From NCBI GenBank assembly GCA_004005435.1, contig RZWH01000001.1:868001-932000 (forward strand): a DNA stretch of 64,000 nt, in the 5' to 3' direction. The notes below the pieces were generated by a model that was not told the DNA's origin, ran no database searches, and saw only the letters and a program-made list of their open reading frames with translations. The first letter of the stretch is position 1; the number at the start of each line of letters is the position of its first letter. The position numbers and the translations under genes are program-made. Of the stretch, positions 56,518 to 64,000 are shown one piece after another. This DNA comes from Rhodobacteraceae bacterium CCMM004 (GTDB lineage Bacteria > Pseudomonadota > Alphaproteobacteria > Rhodobacterales > Rhodobacteraceae).

Positions 56518-56984
56518 AGCCGGTCCTCGAACTCGGACAGAACGCGGGCATAGACCGGCCGCTTGAACGGCACGATCAGGTCGACGAGGGCCCCCGGCGC
56601 GACCCAGCGCCAGTCCGAGAACTCGGGATCGGGCCGGTCGATGCAGACGGCCGCGTCGTCGCCGTGATAGCGCAGCAGGAACCACTTCTGCGCCTGTCCG
56701 CGGAACCGCCCGCCCCAGAGCCGCGCCGCCACGTCCTGCGGCAGATCGTAGGGCAGCCAGTCGGCGCTCTCCGCCACCACCGTGACCTGCGAAGCGTCGA
56801 TCCCCGTCTCCTCCTCCAACTCGCGCAGGGCGGCGGCGCGCGGCTCTTCGTCGGCGTCGATGCCGCCCTGGGGCATCTGCCAGGCGCCCGGCGTGTCGAT
56901 GCGCTCGCCCGCCCAGACGCGCCCGTGCCCATCGGTCAGCATGACGCCGACGCAGGGCCGATAGGCGGGGTCGGGGGCGGTCAC
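56514..56984 (-). CDS. rppH: RNA pyrophosphohydrolase (Nudix)
   Basis: A 156-residue Nudix hydrolase that removes pyrophosphate from 5' ends of RNA. The Nudix box is complete (GGIDADEEPRAAALRELEEE then TGI), preceded by AWQMPQ and with WFLLRYHGDD and EFSDWRWV downstream, the family pattern. The GTG start lies four bases after the ctpA stop. Confidence 0.93.
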   Translation of the reverse strand: MTAPDPAYRPCVGVMLTDGHGRVWAGERIDTPGAWQMPQGGIDADEEPRAAALRELEEETGIDASQVTVVAESADWLPYDLPQDVAARLWGGRFRGQAQKWFLLRYHGDDAAVCIDRPDPEFSDWRWVAPGALVDLIVPFKRPVYARVLSEFEDRL

Positions 56985-56988
56985 GGGA

Positions 56989-58326
56989 TCAGTCCACCGG
57001 ACCCAGCGCAGACAGCCCCTTGAGGATGTCGATGGCATAGGCGAGCTGATAGTCGTCGTCGCGGAGCTTGGCCGCCTCCTCGGCCTTGGCCTGCTCTTCC
57101 AGAATGATCTCGCGCTGCTCCTCGGTCACGCTGTCGTTGTCCAGCGACCCGCGCAGGTCCGCCTCCGAGCGCGAGGGGCGACCGTCCTCTTCCTCCTCGT
57201 CCTGGGCTTCGGGATCGCGCGGCGGCTGCTGCACCACGATGTCGGGACTGACGCCCAGCGCCTGGATCGAGCGGCCCGACGGCGTGTAGTAGCGCGCGGT
57301 CGTCAGGCGCATGGCGCCCTCGCCGCGCAGCGGCATGACCGTCTGCACCGACCCCTTGCCGAAGCTCTTGGTCCCCACGACGATGGCGCGGCGGTGATCC
57401 TGAAGCGCGCCCGCCACGATCTCGGACGCCGACGCCGAGCCGCCGTTGATTAGCACGACGATGGGCTTGCCCGAGGCCAGGTCGCCGGGCGTGGCGTTGA
57501 AGCGGTCGCTGTCGGCCAGGTCGCGGCCGCGGGTCGAGACGATCTCGCCCTCCTCCAGGAACGCATCCGACACGCGGATGGCCTGGGTCAACAGGCCCCC
57601 CGGGTTGTTGCGGAGATCCAGCACGATGCCGTTGACCTCGTCCATCCCGCCCGCTGCCTCGATCTGTTCCTCCAGCCCCTCCTTGAGGTTCGGGAAGGTC
57701 TGGTCGTTGAAAGTGGTGATCCGCAGGATGACCGAGCGGCCTTCGGTCCGGGTGCGCACCGCCGTCAGCTTGATCGTGTCGCGGATGATCGAGACGTCGA
57801 ACGGCTCGTCCACCCCCTCGCGCACCACGGTGATGATGATCTCGCTGCCCACCGGCCCGCGCATCATCTCCACCGCCTCGTCCAGCGTCAGACCGAGGAG
57901 CGATTCGCCGTCCACATGGGTGATGAAGTCGCCCGCCTCGACCCCCGCCGCCGCCGCCGGGGTGCCGTCCATGGGCGAGACGACCTTGACGAAGCCCTCT
58001 TCCTGCGTGACCTCGATGCCCAGACCGCCGAACTCGCCCCGGGTCTGCACCCGCATGTCGCGGGCGTCGTCGGGGCTGAGATAGCTGGAATGCGGGTCGA
58101 GCGAGGTCAGCATCCCGTCGATGGCCGCCTCGATCAGGTCGCCCTCGTCCACCTCTTCGACGTATTGCGCGCGGATCCGCTCGAAGATGTCGCCGAACAG
58201 GTCCAGCTGTTCGTAGACGCTGGTTTTGCTGGCGTTCTCCTGCGCGATCAGCGGTCCGGCCACTTGGGTGGTCAGAAGAACCCCGACGAGGGTGCCGCCC
58301 GCGGCGGCCAGTGCGAATTTTCTCAT
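56989..58326 (-). CDS. ctpA: C-terminal processing protease (S41)
   Basis: A 445-residue periplasmic protease. A signal helix (ALAAAGGTLVGVLLTTQVA) leads to a PDZ domain (GLGIEVTQEEGFVKVVSPMDG) and the peptidase with Ser in INGGSASASEIVAGAL and Lys in GTKSFGKGSVQT. The end, after residue ~385, is acidic and charged. It cleaves periplasmic proteins near the C-terminus and often acts with an EnvC/LytM factor; the neighbour upstream is of that kind. Confidence 0.95.
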   Translation of the reverse strand: MRKFALAAAGGTLVGVLLTTQVAGPLIAQENASKTSVYEQLDLFGDIFERIRAQYVEEVDEGDLIEAAIDGMLTSLDPHSSYLSPDDARDMRVQTRGEFGGLGIEVTQEEGFVKVVSPMDGTPAAAAGVEAGDFITHVDGESLLGLTLDEAVEMMRGPVGSEIIITVVREGVDEPFDVSIIRDTIKLTAVRTRTEGRSVILRITTFNDQTFPNLKEGLEEQIEAAGGMDEVNGIVLDLRNNPGGLLTQAIRVSDAFLEEGEIVSTRGRDLADSDRFNATPGDLASGKPIVVLINGGSASASEIVAGALQDHRRAIVVGTKSFGKGSVQTVMPLRGEGAMRLTTARYYTPSGRSIQALGVSPDIVVQQPPRDPEAQDEEEEDGRPSRSEADLRGSLDNDSVTEEQREIILEEQAKAEEAAKLRDDDYQLAYAIDILKGLSALGPVD

Positions 58327-58336
58327 TCCAAGGGTC

Positions 58337-59446
58337 CTATTCCAACGTCTCTCTGAACCACGGCGCGGGATCCACCGGGTCCTGCCCGACTCGCAGCTCA
58401 ATATAGAGCGTCTCGCGCAGGGCTTGGCCATCCTCCGCCGATGCGGCCGGAAGCGCCGGATCGCGCCCGCCCATCAGGCCCACCGGGGCGCCCGCAGGCA
58501 GGATCTCTCCCGGCGCACCATAGACCATTCCGAGCCCGGCGAGCACCAGCAGAAATCCCCCCTCGGGCTCGAGAACCATCACATTTCCGTAGTCGAGGAG
58601 CGGGCCGGCATAGCGCACGGTCCCCGGCCAGGGCGCGACGACGAGCGCGCCTGGGGCGACCTCCAGCAGAATGCCCGAGCGGCGGATCCCCGCCGCGTCG
58701 GCCGCGCCGTAGCCGCGCAGGAGGCGCCCGGCCACCGGCAGCGGCAGATCGCCCCGCGCGGCGGCGAAGTCCGGCAGCGCAGGCGCGGCCGGGTCCGGTG
58801 GCAGGTCGGCCAACCCCGAAGCGAAGCCCGCCAAGGTCTCGACGCTGTCGATGAGCGCGCCCAGGACGGCCGGATCCTCGGTGGCGCGGCGGGGCATGTC
58901 GGTGCGGTCGGCGATGGCGGCCGAGAGCGCCAGGCGCGCCGCCTCGATCCCGGCCAGCCCGGTCTCCAGCGTCGACGCCGCGCTCTCCTGGAGCGCCATC
59001 AGCATGGCAAGCTCGTCGAGATCGGCGCGCAGGTCGGCCACCTCGGCGCGGAGCGCAGGTGTCACATCGGACAGAATCATCCCGGCCCGCGCCGTGCCCA
59101 CCGCCCCGTCGGGGTGCAAGAGGAGCGACACCTCGGGCGCGGCGCCCAGGGTCATCAGCGCGCCGAGGAGCTGCGCCAGGCGCGCGCTCTCGGCGTCGAA
59201 ACCGGCGCGGATCGCGGCCTCGCGGGCGGCCGCGTCGCGCATCCCGCCGCGGAGCGCGGCCAAACCGTCCTCGTAGGCGCGCACGGCCGAGGTCAGGGCC
59301 GCGACCCGGTCGGACCGGCGCTCGGCCGCCGCCATCTCGGCCGCGGCCGTCTCCAGAGCGGCGGCGGCGCGGCGGGCGGCGTCCGCCGGGTCGGCGGCGG
59401 CGGCCGGACCGGCCAGGAGCAGGCCGACAAGCGCCGCGCGAATCAT
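58337..59446 (-). CDS. EnvC-like murein hydrolase activator (degenerate LytM domain)
   Basis: A 369-residue secreted protein. After a signal peptide (MIRAALVGLLLAGPAAAA) it has a coiled coil (residues ~20-220) and a C-terminal LytM-like domain (AWFRETLE end). In that domain the strands GILLEVAPGALVVAPWPGTVRYAG and YGNVMVLEPEGGFLLVL keep the fold, but the His and Asp zinc ligands of active M23 peptidases are not seen, as in EnvC, which activates amidases instead. It overlaps the gpmI stop by four bases and precedes ctpA. Confidence 0.82.
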   Translation of the reverse strand: MIRAALVGLLLAGPAAAADPADAARRAAAALETAAAEMAAAERRSDRVAALTSAVRAYEDGLAALRGGMRDAAAREAAIRAGFDAESARLAQLLGALMTLGAAPEVSLLLHPDGAVGTARAGMILSDVTPALRAEVADLRADLDELAMLMALQESAASTLETGLAGIEAARLALSAAIADRTDMPRRATEDPAVLGALIDSVETLAGFASGLADLPPDPAAPALPDFAAARGDLPLPVAGRLLRGYGAADAAGIRRSGILLEVAPGALVVAPWPGTVRYAGPLLDYGNVMVLEPEGGFLLVLAGLGMVYGAPGEILPAGAPVGLMGGRDPALPAASAEDGQALRETLYIELRVGQDPVDPAPWFRETLE

Positions 59447-60963
59447 CGGCGGATCAGGCTGATGCCGGTCATCTCGTCCGGCTGAGGCAGGCCCATCAGC
59501 TGGAGCAGCGTCGGCGCCAGATCGGCCAGCCGCCCGTCGGCCAGCGCCGCGCCCTCGGGCCCGCCCACCATGATCACCGGCACCGGGTTCGTGGTGTGGG
59601 CGGTGTGCGGCCCGCCCGTTTCCGGGTCGACCATGGTTTCGCAGTTGCCGTGGTCGGCGGTGACGATCATCGCCCCGCCGGCCGTCTCCAGCGCCTCCAG
59701 GACCCGCCCCAGGCCGCGGTCCACCGCCTCGCAGGCGGCGATGGCGGCGCCCAGATCGCCGGTATGGCCCACCATGTCGGGATTGGCGAAGTTGCACACG
59801 ATGAGATCGTAGCCCTTGGCGATCGCCTCGACGAAACGGTCGGTGACCTCGACCGAACTCATCTCGGGTTGCAGGTCGTAGGTGGCGACCTTGGGGCTCT
59901 TGGGCATCGCCCGGTCCTCGCCCTCCTCGGGCGTCTCCTTGCCGCCGTTGAGGAAGAAGGTGACGTGGGGATATTTCTCGGTCTCGGCCAGGCGGAACTG
60001 GGTCAGCCCATGCCTGGCCACCCAGGCGCCCAGGGTGTTGACGATGTCCGCCTTGGGAAACATCGCCTGCATGAAGTCGGTGTGCCGGTCGGAATACTCG
60101 ACCATCCCCGCGGCCGCGGCCCAATCTGGGCGGGCGGACACGTCGAACTCGGCAAAGTCGGGATCGGCCAACGCCGAAAGGATTTCGCGCGCCCGGTCGG
60201 CGCGGAAGTTGACGAACAGCAGGCCGTCGCCATCGGCCGGCGCGACATAGCCGTCGAGCACGGTCGCGCGGATGAACTCGTCGGTCACGCCCGCGTCATA
60301 CGCGGCGCGGGCGGCAGCGGGAGCGTCGGCCGCCTGGCGGCCCTTGCCCGACACCACCAGATCGAACGCCTCCTGCACCCGCTCCCATCGGGTGTCGCGA
60401 TCCATGGCGTAGTAGCGGCCGACGACGGTGCCGATCCGCGCCCCCTCCGGGAGGTCGCCCGCCAGCTTCTGCACCTGGTCGGCGGCGGATTTGGGCGCCA
60501 CATCGCGGCCGTCGGTGATCGCGTGGATCTGCACCGGCACCCCTGCGTCGGCGATGGCCCGGGCGGCGGCGGCGATATGATCCTGGTGGCTGTGCACGCC
60601 GCCGGGCGAGGCCAGGCCCATGACCTGCGCCGTGCCGCCCGTCTCCTTGAGCCGGGCGATCAAGTCTTGCAGGACCGCGTTGTCGAAGAAGCTGCCGTCC
60701 TCGATGGCCAGGTCGATCTGCCCCAGATCCATCGCCACCACCCGGCCGGCCCCGATGTTGGTATGCCCCACCTCGGAGTTACCCATCTGCCCGGTCGGCA
60801 GTCCCACGTCGGGCCCGTGCGTCGTCAACTGCGCCCGCGGCCCCGCCTGGGCGATGCGGTCGAAGTTGGGCGTGTCGGCCAGCGCCGGGGCGTTGTCGGC
60901 GCGGTCGTCGCGCAGACCCCAACCGTCGAGGATGCACAGGACGACAGGCTTTGGCGCGGGCAT
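59443..60963 (-). CDS. gpmI: 2,3-Bisphosphoglycerate-independent phosphoglycerate mutase
   Basis: A 506-residue alkaline-phosphatase-superfamily enzyme that interconverts 3- and 2-phosphoglycerate without a cofactor. Metal and phospho-Ser motifs are visible: LCILDGWGLRDD, GQMGNSEVGHTNIGAGR with the catalytic Ser, FANPDMVGHTGDL and VTADHGNCETM. Length is normal. Its stop overlaps the EnvC-like start, tying the glycolytic gene to the cell-wall pair, an order common in alphaproteobacteria. Confidence 0.97.
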   Translation of the reverse strand: MPAPKPVVLCILDGWGLRDDRADNAPALADTPNFDRIAQAGPRAQLTTHGPDVGLPTGQMGNSEVGHTNIGAGRVVAMDLGQIDLAIEDGSFFDNAVLQDLIARLKETGGTAQVMGLASPGGVHSHQDHIAAAARAIADAGVPVQIHAITDGRDVAPKSAADQVQKLAGDLPEGARIGTVVGRYYAMDRDTRWERVQEAFDLVVSGKGRQAADAPAAARAAYDAGVTDEFIRATVLDGYVAPADGDGLLFVNFRADRAREILSALADPDFAEFDVSARPDWAAAAGMVEYSDRHTDFMQAMFPKADIVNTLGAWVARHGLTQFRLAETEKYPHVTFFLNGGKETPEEGEDRAMPKSPKVATYDLQPEMSSVEVTDRFVEAIAKGYDLIVCNFANPDMVGHTGDLGAAIAACEAVDRGLGRVLEALETAGGAMIVTADHGNCETMVDPETGGPHTAHTTNPVPVIMVGGPEGAALADGRLADLAPTLLQLMGLPQPDEMTGISLIRR

Positions 60964-61022
60964 GGGCGGCTCCCTCCGAGATGACGCGCTCTGTCTAGCG
61001 TGTCGCCGGGGCGGGCGAAACC

Positions 61023-61493
61023 TCAGCCGCGGTGATAGGGGGCTCCGGCCAGGATCGACGCGGCCCGGTAGAGCTGTTCGGCCAGCATCGCGCGGGCCAG
61101 CTTGTGCGGCCAGACCATGGCGCCGAAGGACAATCGCAGGTCGGCCTCGGCGACTAGGGCGGGGTCGAGCCCATCGGCACCGCCGATCAGGAACGCCGCG
61201 GCGGCGCGTCCGCCGTCGCGCCACCCTGCCAACGTGTCGGCGAAGGCGGGAGAGGTCATCTGCCGCCCGCGCTCGTCCAGGGCACAGACGACCGCCCCCT
61301 GCGGCACCGCCCTGCGCAAGAGCGCCGCCTCGGCTGCCGGGCCGCCGCCCTTGCGGTCGTCGATCTCCTGGATGTCGAGCGGACCGAGCCCCAGGGGCCG
61401 CCCGGTGCGGCCAAACCTCTGGGCATAGTCCGCGACCAGCGCCGCCTCGGGGCCGGACTTCAGCCGCCCCACGGCGCAGATCGTCACCTTCAC
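61023..61493 (-). CDS. rlmH: 23S rRNA pseudouridine1915-N3-methyltransferase
   Basis: A 156-residue SPOUT methyltransferase acting on pseudouridine 1915 of 23S rRNA. Conserved: FLIGGADGLDPALVAEADLRLSFGAMVWPHKLARAMLAEQLYRA, the knot region. The GTG start (KVTICAVGRLKSGPEAAL) lies seven bases after the rsfS stop, and rsfS-rlmH is the normal order. Confidence 0.95.
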   Translation of the reverse strand: MKVTICAVGRLKSGPEAALVADYAQRFGRTGRPLGLGPLDIQEIDDRKGGGPAAEAALLRRAVPQGAVVCALDERGRQMTSPAFADTLAGWRDGGRAAAAFLIGGADGLDPALVAEADLRLSFGAMVWPHKLARAMLAEQLYRAASILAGAPYHRG

Positions 61494-61500
61494 CGCGGGA

Positions 61501-61875
61501 TCAGTGCGCCGCGGTGCCCGCCGCCTGACCCGGTCCCACCCACATCTTTTCGAGCTGGTAGAACTCGCGCACCTCGGGGCGGAAGACATGGACGATGACG
61601 TCGCCGGTGTCGATCAGCACCCAGTCGCCGGTATCCTTGCCCTCGACCTTGGAGAGGCGGCCGTGATCGTGTTTCAGCCGGTCGACCAGCTTGTCCGACA
61701 TCGCCGTGACCTGCCGCGAGGATCGGCCCGAGCAAATCACCATGTAGTCGGCCATTTCGGATTTGCCGCGCAGATCGACGGTGACCACATCTTCGGCCTT
61801 GTCGTCGTCCAGCGATGTGAGGATGACCTTGAGCAGCGCTTCGCTGCTCAGCGGGTTGAATGCATCGGCACTCAT
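61501..61875 (-). CDS. rsfS: Ribosomal silencing factor
   Basis: A 124-residue protein that binds uL14 and blocks subunit joining when nutrients run out. The fold-defining parts are KAEDVVTVDLRGKSEMADYMVICSGRSSRQV, KVEGKDTGDWVLIDTGDVIVHVF and REFYQLEKMW. ATG 61875 (MSADAFNPLSSEALL) is chosen over the longer frame, which is Arg-rich and without motifs. Confidence 0.95.
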   Translation of the reverse strand: MSADAFNPLSSEALLKVILTSLDDDKAEDVVTVDLRGKSEMADYMVICSGRSSRQVTAMSDKLVDRLKHDHGRLSKVEGKDTGDWVLIDTGDVIVHVFRPEVREFYQLEKMWVGPGQAAGTAAH

Positions 61876-62093
61876 GGACCGAGCATCCGGTGCGGCCCGA
61901 ACACCGGCCGCGTCGTGCGAAAGAGACAGGACATCGTCCTCCTTTGCAGCGCGCCGACAATAGCCTCGGCGCAAGGCGTGGGGGCAATATAGGCGCCTCG
62001 GGCCGCTAGAACAATTGTCTCACCACACAGGACGGCACGGAACCGCCGGGCGCTGCGACGCTTTCCCATCGTGTTTCGTGTATGAGGTAGGAT

Positions 62094-62303
62094 ATGGTTC
62101 AATACAAAATCGGTGAGAACGTCGAATGGAACTGGGGCAACGGCACCGGCGAAGGCAAGATCCAGGAGCGCTTTACCGAGAAGGTGACGCGCACCATCGA
62201 CGGCACCGAGGTCACGCGCAACGCGACCGAGGACGACCCCGCCTATATGATCGAGCAGGAGGACGGCAGCCGGGTGCTGAAATCGGCCTCCGAGCTCAAC
62301 TGA
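62094..62303 (+). CDS. Small TUDOR-like DUF2945 protein
   Basis: A 69-residue beta-rich protein: MVQYKIGENVEWNWGNGTGEG then KIQERFTEKVTRTIDGTEV and DPAYMIEQEDGSRVLKSASEL. This is the pattern of the DUF2945/hypervirulence-associated TUDOR group. Function unknown. It lies 22 bases before the YihY gene on the same strand. Confidence 0.86.
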   Translation: MVQYKIGENVEWNWGNGTGEGKIQERFTEKVTRTIDGTEVTRNATEDDPAYMIEQEDGSRVLKSASELN

Positions 62304-62325
62304 TCGTCACCCCCGCCGGCCCGCG

Positions 62326-63327
62326 ATGAATGCGGGGCGCACAGGCGGGCTCCACCCGGGATTGAGCCGACGGGACTGGTGGCGGGCCGTGCGCGCCGTG
62401 TTCGTCCGCATGGACGAACGGAATCTGGGGCTGATCTCGGCTGGCGTCGCGTTCTACGGGATGCTGGCGCTGTTCCCAACCGTGGGCGCGATCATCGCCG
62501 TCTGGGGCACGTTCGCCGACCCGGTGGTGGTCGAAGGGCAGATCGCCCTCCTCACCAACCTCGCGCCCCCCGACGCGCTGGCCATGATCGAAGACCAGGT
62601 CGCGCAGATCCTGGCGGCGCGGGAGACCAACCTGGGCTGGGCCACGCTGATTTCGACCGGGATCGCTCTATGGGTGGCGCGGGCGGGGGTCGCGGCGCTG
62701 ATTCGCGGGCTCAACTCCATCAATGGCGAGCGGAACCGCTCGGGCATCCGGCACATGATCGCCGCGTTCGGCGTCACCTTCCTCCTGATCGGAGTGGCCC
62801 TGGTGTCGCTGGCCAGCGTTGTGGTCCTGCCCATCGTTCTGGCTTTTCTCCCGCTGGGGTATTTCACGGGCCTCGCGCTCTCCAGCGTGCGGTGGGTCGT
62901 GGCGATCTCGGTGGTGCTGGCGGGGCTGGGAGTCGTCTATCGCTTCGGCCCGAACCGTCGCCATGCCCGCGCGGCGTGGATCACCCCCGGCGCCATCGTC
63001 GCAGTGGTGATTTGGGCCGCTGCGTCGTGGGGGTTTACCTACTACATCGCCAATTTCGGCAACTACAACGAAATCTACGGCGCCTTGGGCGCCGTCATCG
63101 CGCTGATGATGTGGCTCTATATCAGCGCCTTTGTCGTCCTGCTCGGTGCGGTGCTGAACGTCGAGTTGGAGCTGCGCACAGTGTCGGACAGCACCGTAGG
63201 CCCCGCCAAACCTATGGGTCAGCGCGGGGCGGTGCCCGCCGACAGCCTGGCCCACGATGCGACCGCGCGCGAACAGTATCCCGACGCGCCGACGATGTCT
63301 GAGAGCGAAAAGGCAGAGACGCTGTAG
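62326..63327 (+). CDS. YihY/virulence factor BrkB family membrane protein
   Basis: A 333-residue inner-membrane protein with six helices. Its family motifs are ISAGVAFYGMLALFPTVGAI, WVARAGVAALIRGLNSING-type NSINGER, ITPGAIVAVVIWAAASWGFTYYI and AVIALMMWLYISAFVVLLGAVLN. The old label RNase BN is unsupported for this family; transport is more likely. The C-terminal tail is hydrophilic. Convergent with the regulator gene, with only three bases between the stops. Confidence 0.93.
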   Translation: MNAGRTGGLHPGLSRRDWWRAVRAVFVRMDERNLGLISAGVAFYGMLALFPTVGAIIAVWGTFADPVVVEGQIALLTNLAPPDALAMIEDQVAQILAARETNLGWATLISTGIALWVARAGVAALIRGLNSINGERNRSGIRHMIAAFGVTFLLIGVALVSLASVVVLPIVLAFLPLGYFTGLALSSVRWVVAISVVLAGLGVVYRFGPNRRHARAAWITPGAIVAVVIWAAASWGFTYYIANFGNYNEIYGALGAVIALMMWLYISAFVVLLGAVLNVELELRTVSDSTVGPAKPMGQRGAVPADSLAHDATAREQYPDAPTMSESEKAETL

Positions 63328-63330
63328 CGG

Positions 63331-64000
63331 CTACATCAACGGGCGGATCGGCGCAGGCTCCAGCTCTAACTGCGCGATGGCCGCGAGTTCCTCCAGCTCC
63401 ATCACCCGCAGCTCGCCGTTGCTCCACGTCACCAACTGCCGCTCGCGCAGCTTGGCCAAGGTCTTGTTGGTGTGGACCAGAGACAGGCCCAGCGCGTCGG
63501 CGAGGTCCTGCTGTTTGTAGGGAAAGCGGATGGTGTTGCCGTCCAATCCACCCAACGCGGTCATGCGGGCGTAGAGCTTCACGAAGGCCCAGGCGATTCG
63601 CTCCATGGCCGAGCGCTGGCCGACGGTCGCCAGGGCCTCGCCCAGAAAATGTTCTTCTGTAGCCACGAGCCAGGTCAGGTCGAACGCCCTCTGCGGCTGC
63701 GATCGGAAGAGGTGGAAGATCTCTGAGCGGTTGAAGACGCAGAGCCGCATATGCGTCGTACTCTCCACCGAGTGCTGCATCTCGCCCAGGATCCCGGACT
63801 GCATCCCCAGGAAATCGCCCGGGAGGACGAAGTTGATGACCTGGCGTCGACCGTCCGGCAATGTCTTGTAACGTAAGCCCATCCCATCCAGGACGGTGTA
63901 GAGTTGCGGGCTCGTCGACCCCTCGGCGAGCAGCGGCGAACCCCCGTCGACGGTGAGTTCGCCGGTCTTGAACTTCTGCATAAACGCGACTTCCTCCTCA
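63331..64000 (-). CDS. Crp/Fnr family transcriptional regulator (5' end off window)
   Basis: A cyclic-nucleotide-binding-type sensor followed by a winged HTH; about 223 residues are visible. The sensor part contains LLAEGSTSPQLYTVLDGMG and VINFVLPGDFLG; the HTH is YKQQDLADALGLSLVHTNKTLAKL. No Fe-S Cys cluster is visible, so FNR-type oxygen sensing is not indicated. Although an ATG stands at 63981, the frame continues upstream as EEEVAF, which fits the family's N-terminal helix, so the real start is probably beyond the window edge. Confidence 0.87.
   Translation of the reverse strand, partial: EEEVAFMQKFKTGELTVDGGSPLLAEGSTSPQLYTVLDGMGLRYKTLPDGRRQVINFVLPGDFLGMQSGILGEMQHSVESTTHMRLCVFNRSEIFHLFRSQPQRAFDLTWLVATEEHFLGEALATVGQRSAMERIAWAFVKLYARMTALGGLDGNTIRFPYKQQDLADALGLSLVHTNKTLAKLRERQLVTWSNGELRVMELEELAAIAQLELEPAPIRPLM

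Noticed and set aside
62326-63327. Ribonuclease BN annotation
   Set aside because: The family name is historical; the sequence is a six-helix membrane protein without nuclease motifs.

Overview
The window is chromosomal DNA of high GC content from an alphaproteobacterium, most probably a member of the Rhodobacterales (Rhodobacter/Roseobacter relatives). The grounds are gene order and composition: three tandem peptide deformylases beside fmt, slt-dapA-smpB, glnK-amtB, rsfS-rlmH-gpmI-envC-like-ctpA-rppH, and a cob operon carrying a CbiG-CobJ fusion. I saw no phage, transposase, integrase, rRNA, tRNA or CRISPR array.

Layout. 1-5.3 kb: a truncated pteridine-reductase-like SDR, a Ca2+/Na+ antiporter, a 55-residue zinc-ribbon membrane protein, an S49 protease, an ABC-2 exporter and a glycosyltransferase-like protein. 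5.26-6.02 kb: non-coding DNA holding three tandem copies of a degenerate ~170-218 bp repeat. 6.0-8.6 kb: fmt and three def paralogues, the last of which has lost its metal-ligand Cys and catalytic Glu. 8.7-10.6 kb: a membrane protein/XRE regulator pair behind a palindromic upstream region, then a MalY-type C-S lyase. 10.87-22.1 kb: a surface-polysaccharide island in which five of six genes carry frameshifts or nonsense codons; only a heparinase II/III-like gene is intact. 22.2-25.7 kb: chrA with a rhodanese-ChrB fusion, a fatty-acid desaturase and a small unknown. 25.7-32.9 kb: an eight-gene cobalamin operon on the minus strand (DUF6732, cbiX, cobH, DUF5946, cobL, cobI, cbiG-cobJ, cobM), almost every junction overlapping.

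33.1-41 kb: glutathionyl-hydroquinone reductase, a MscS channel, a pterin dehydratase, a COG3146 acyltransferase, then a prtD-hlyD-ridA-gdpD operon. 41-45.8 kb: mlaA-mlaC and a small secreted protein, a soluble lytic transglycosylase and dapA. 45.9-51 kb: a two-helix K+ channel-like protein, smpB, a methyltransferase, and a run of sulfur genes (sseA, aminotransferase, persulfide-dioxygenase-like MBL protein, rhodanese) that could form one route of cysteine sulfur oxidation. 51-55.4 kb: amtB, glnK and a class A penicillin-binding protein. 56-62 kb: a secreted protein, rppH, ctpA, an EnvC-like factor, gpmI, rlmH, rsfS. 62-64 kb: a TUDOR-like small protein, a YihY-type membrane protein and a Crp/Fnr regulator that runs off the window.

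How it works together. Most of the window is housekeeping in tightly overlapping ATGA/GTGA operons. Three operon ends carry a pair of adjacent long palindromes, a likely terminator style of this genome. The accessory parts are the decayed polysaccharide island and the neighbouring chromate genes. The items most worth a second look are the inactive-looking third deformylase, the DUF5946 gene locked inside the cob operon, the mixed early-cobalt/late-cobalt enzyme set, the sulfur cassette and the tandem intergenic repeat.
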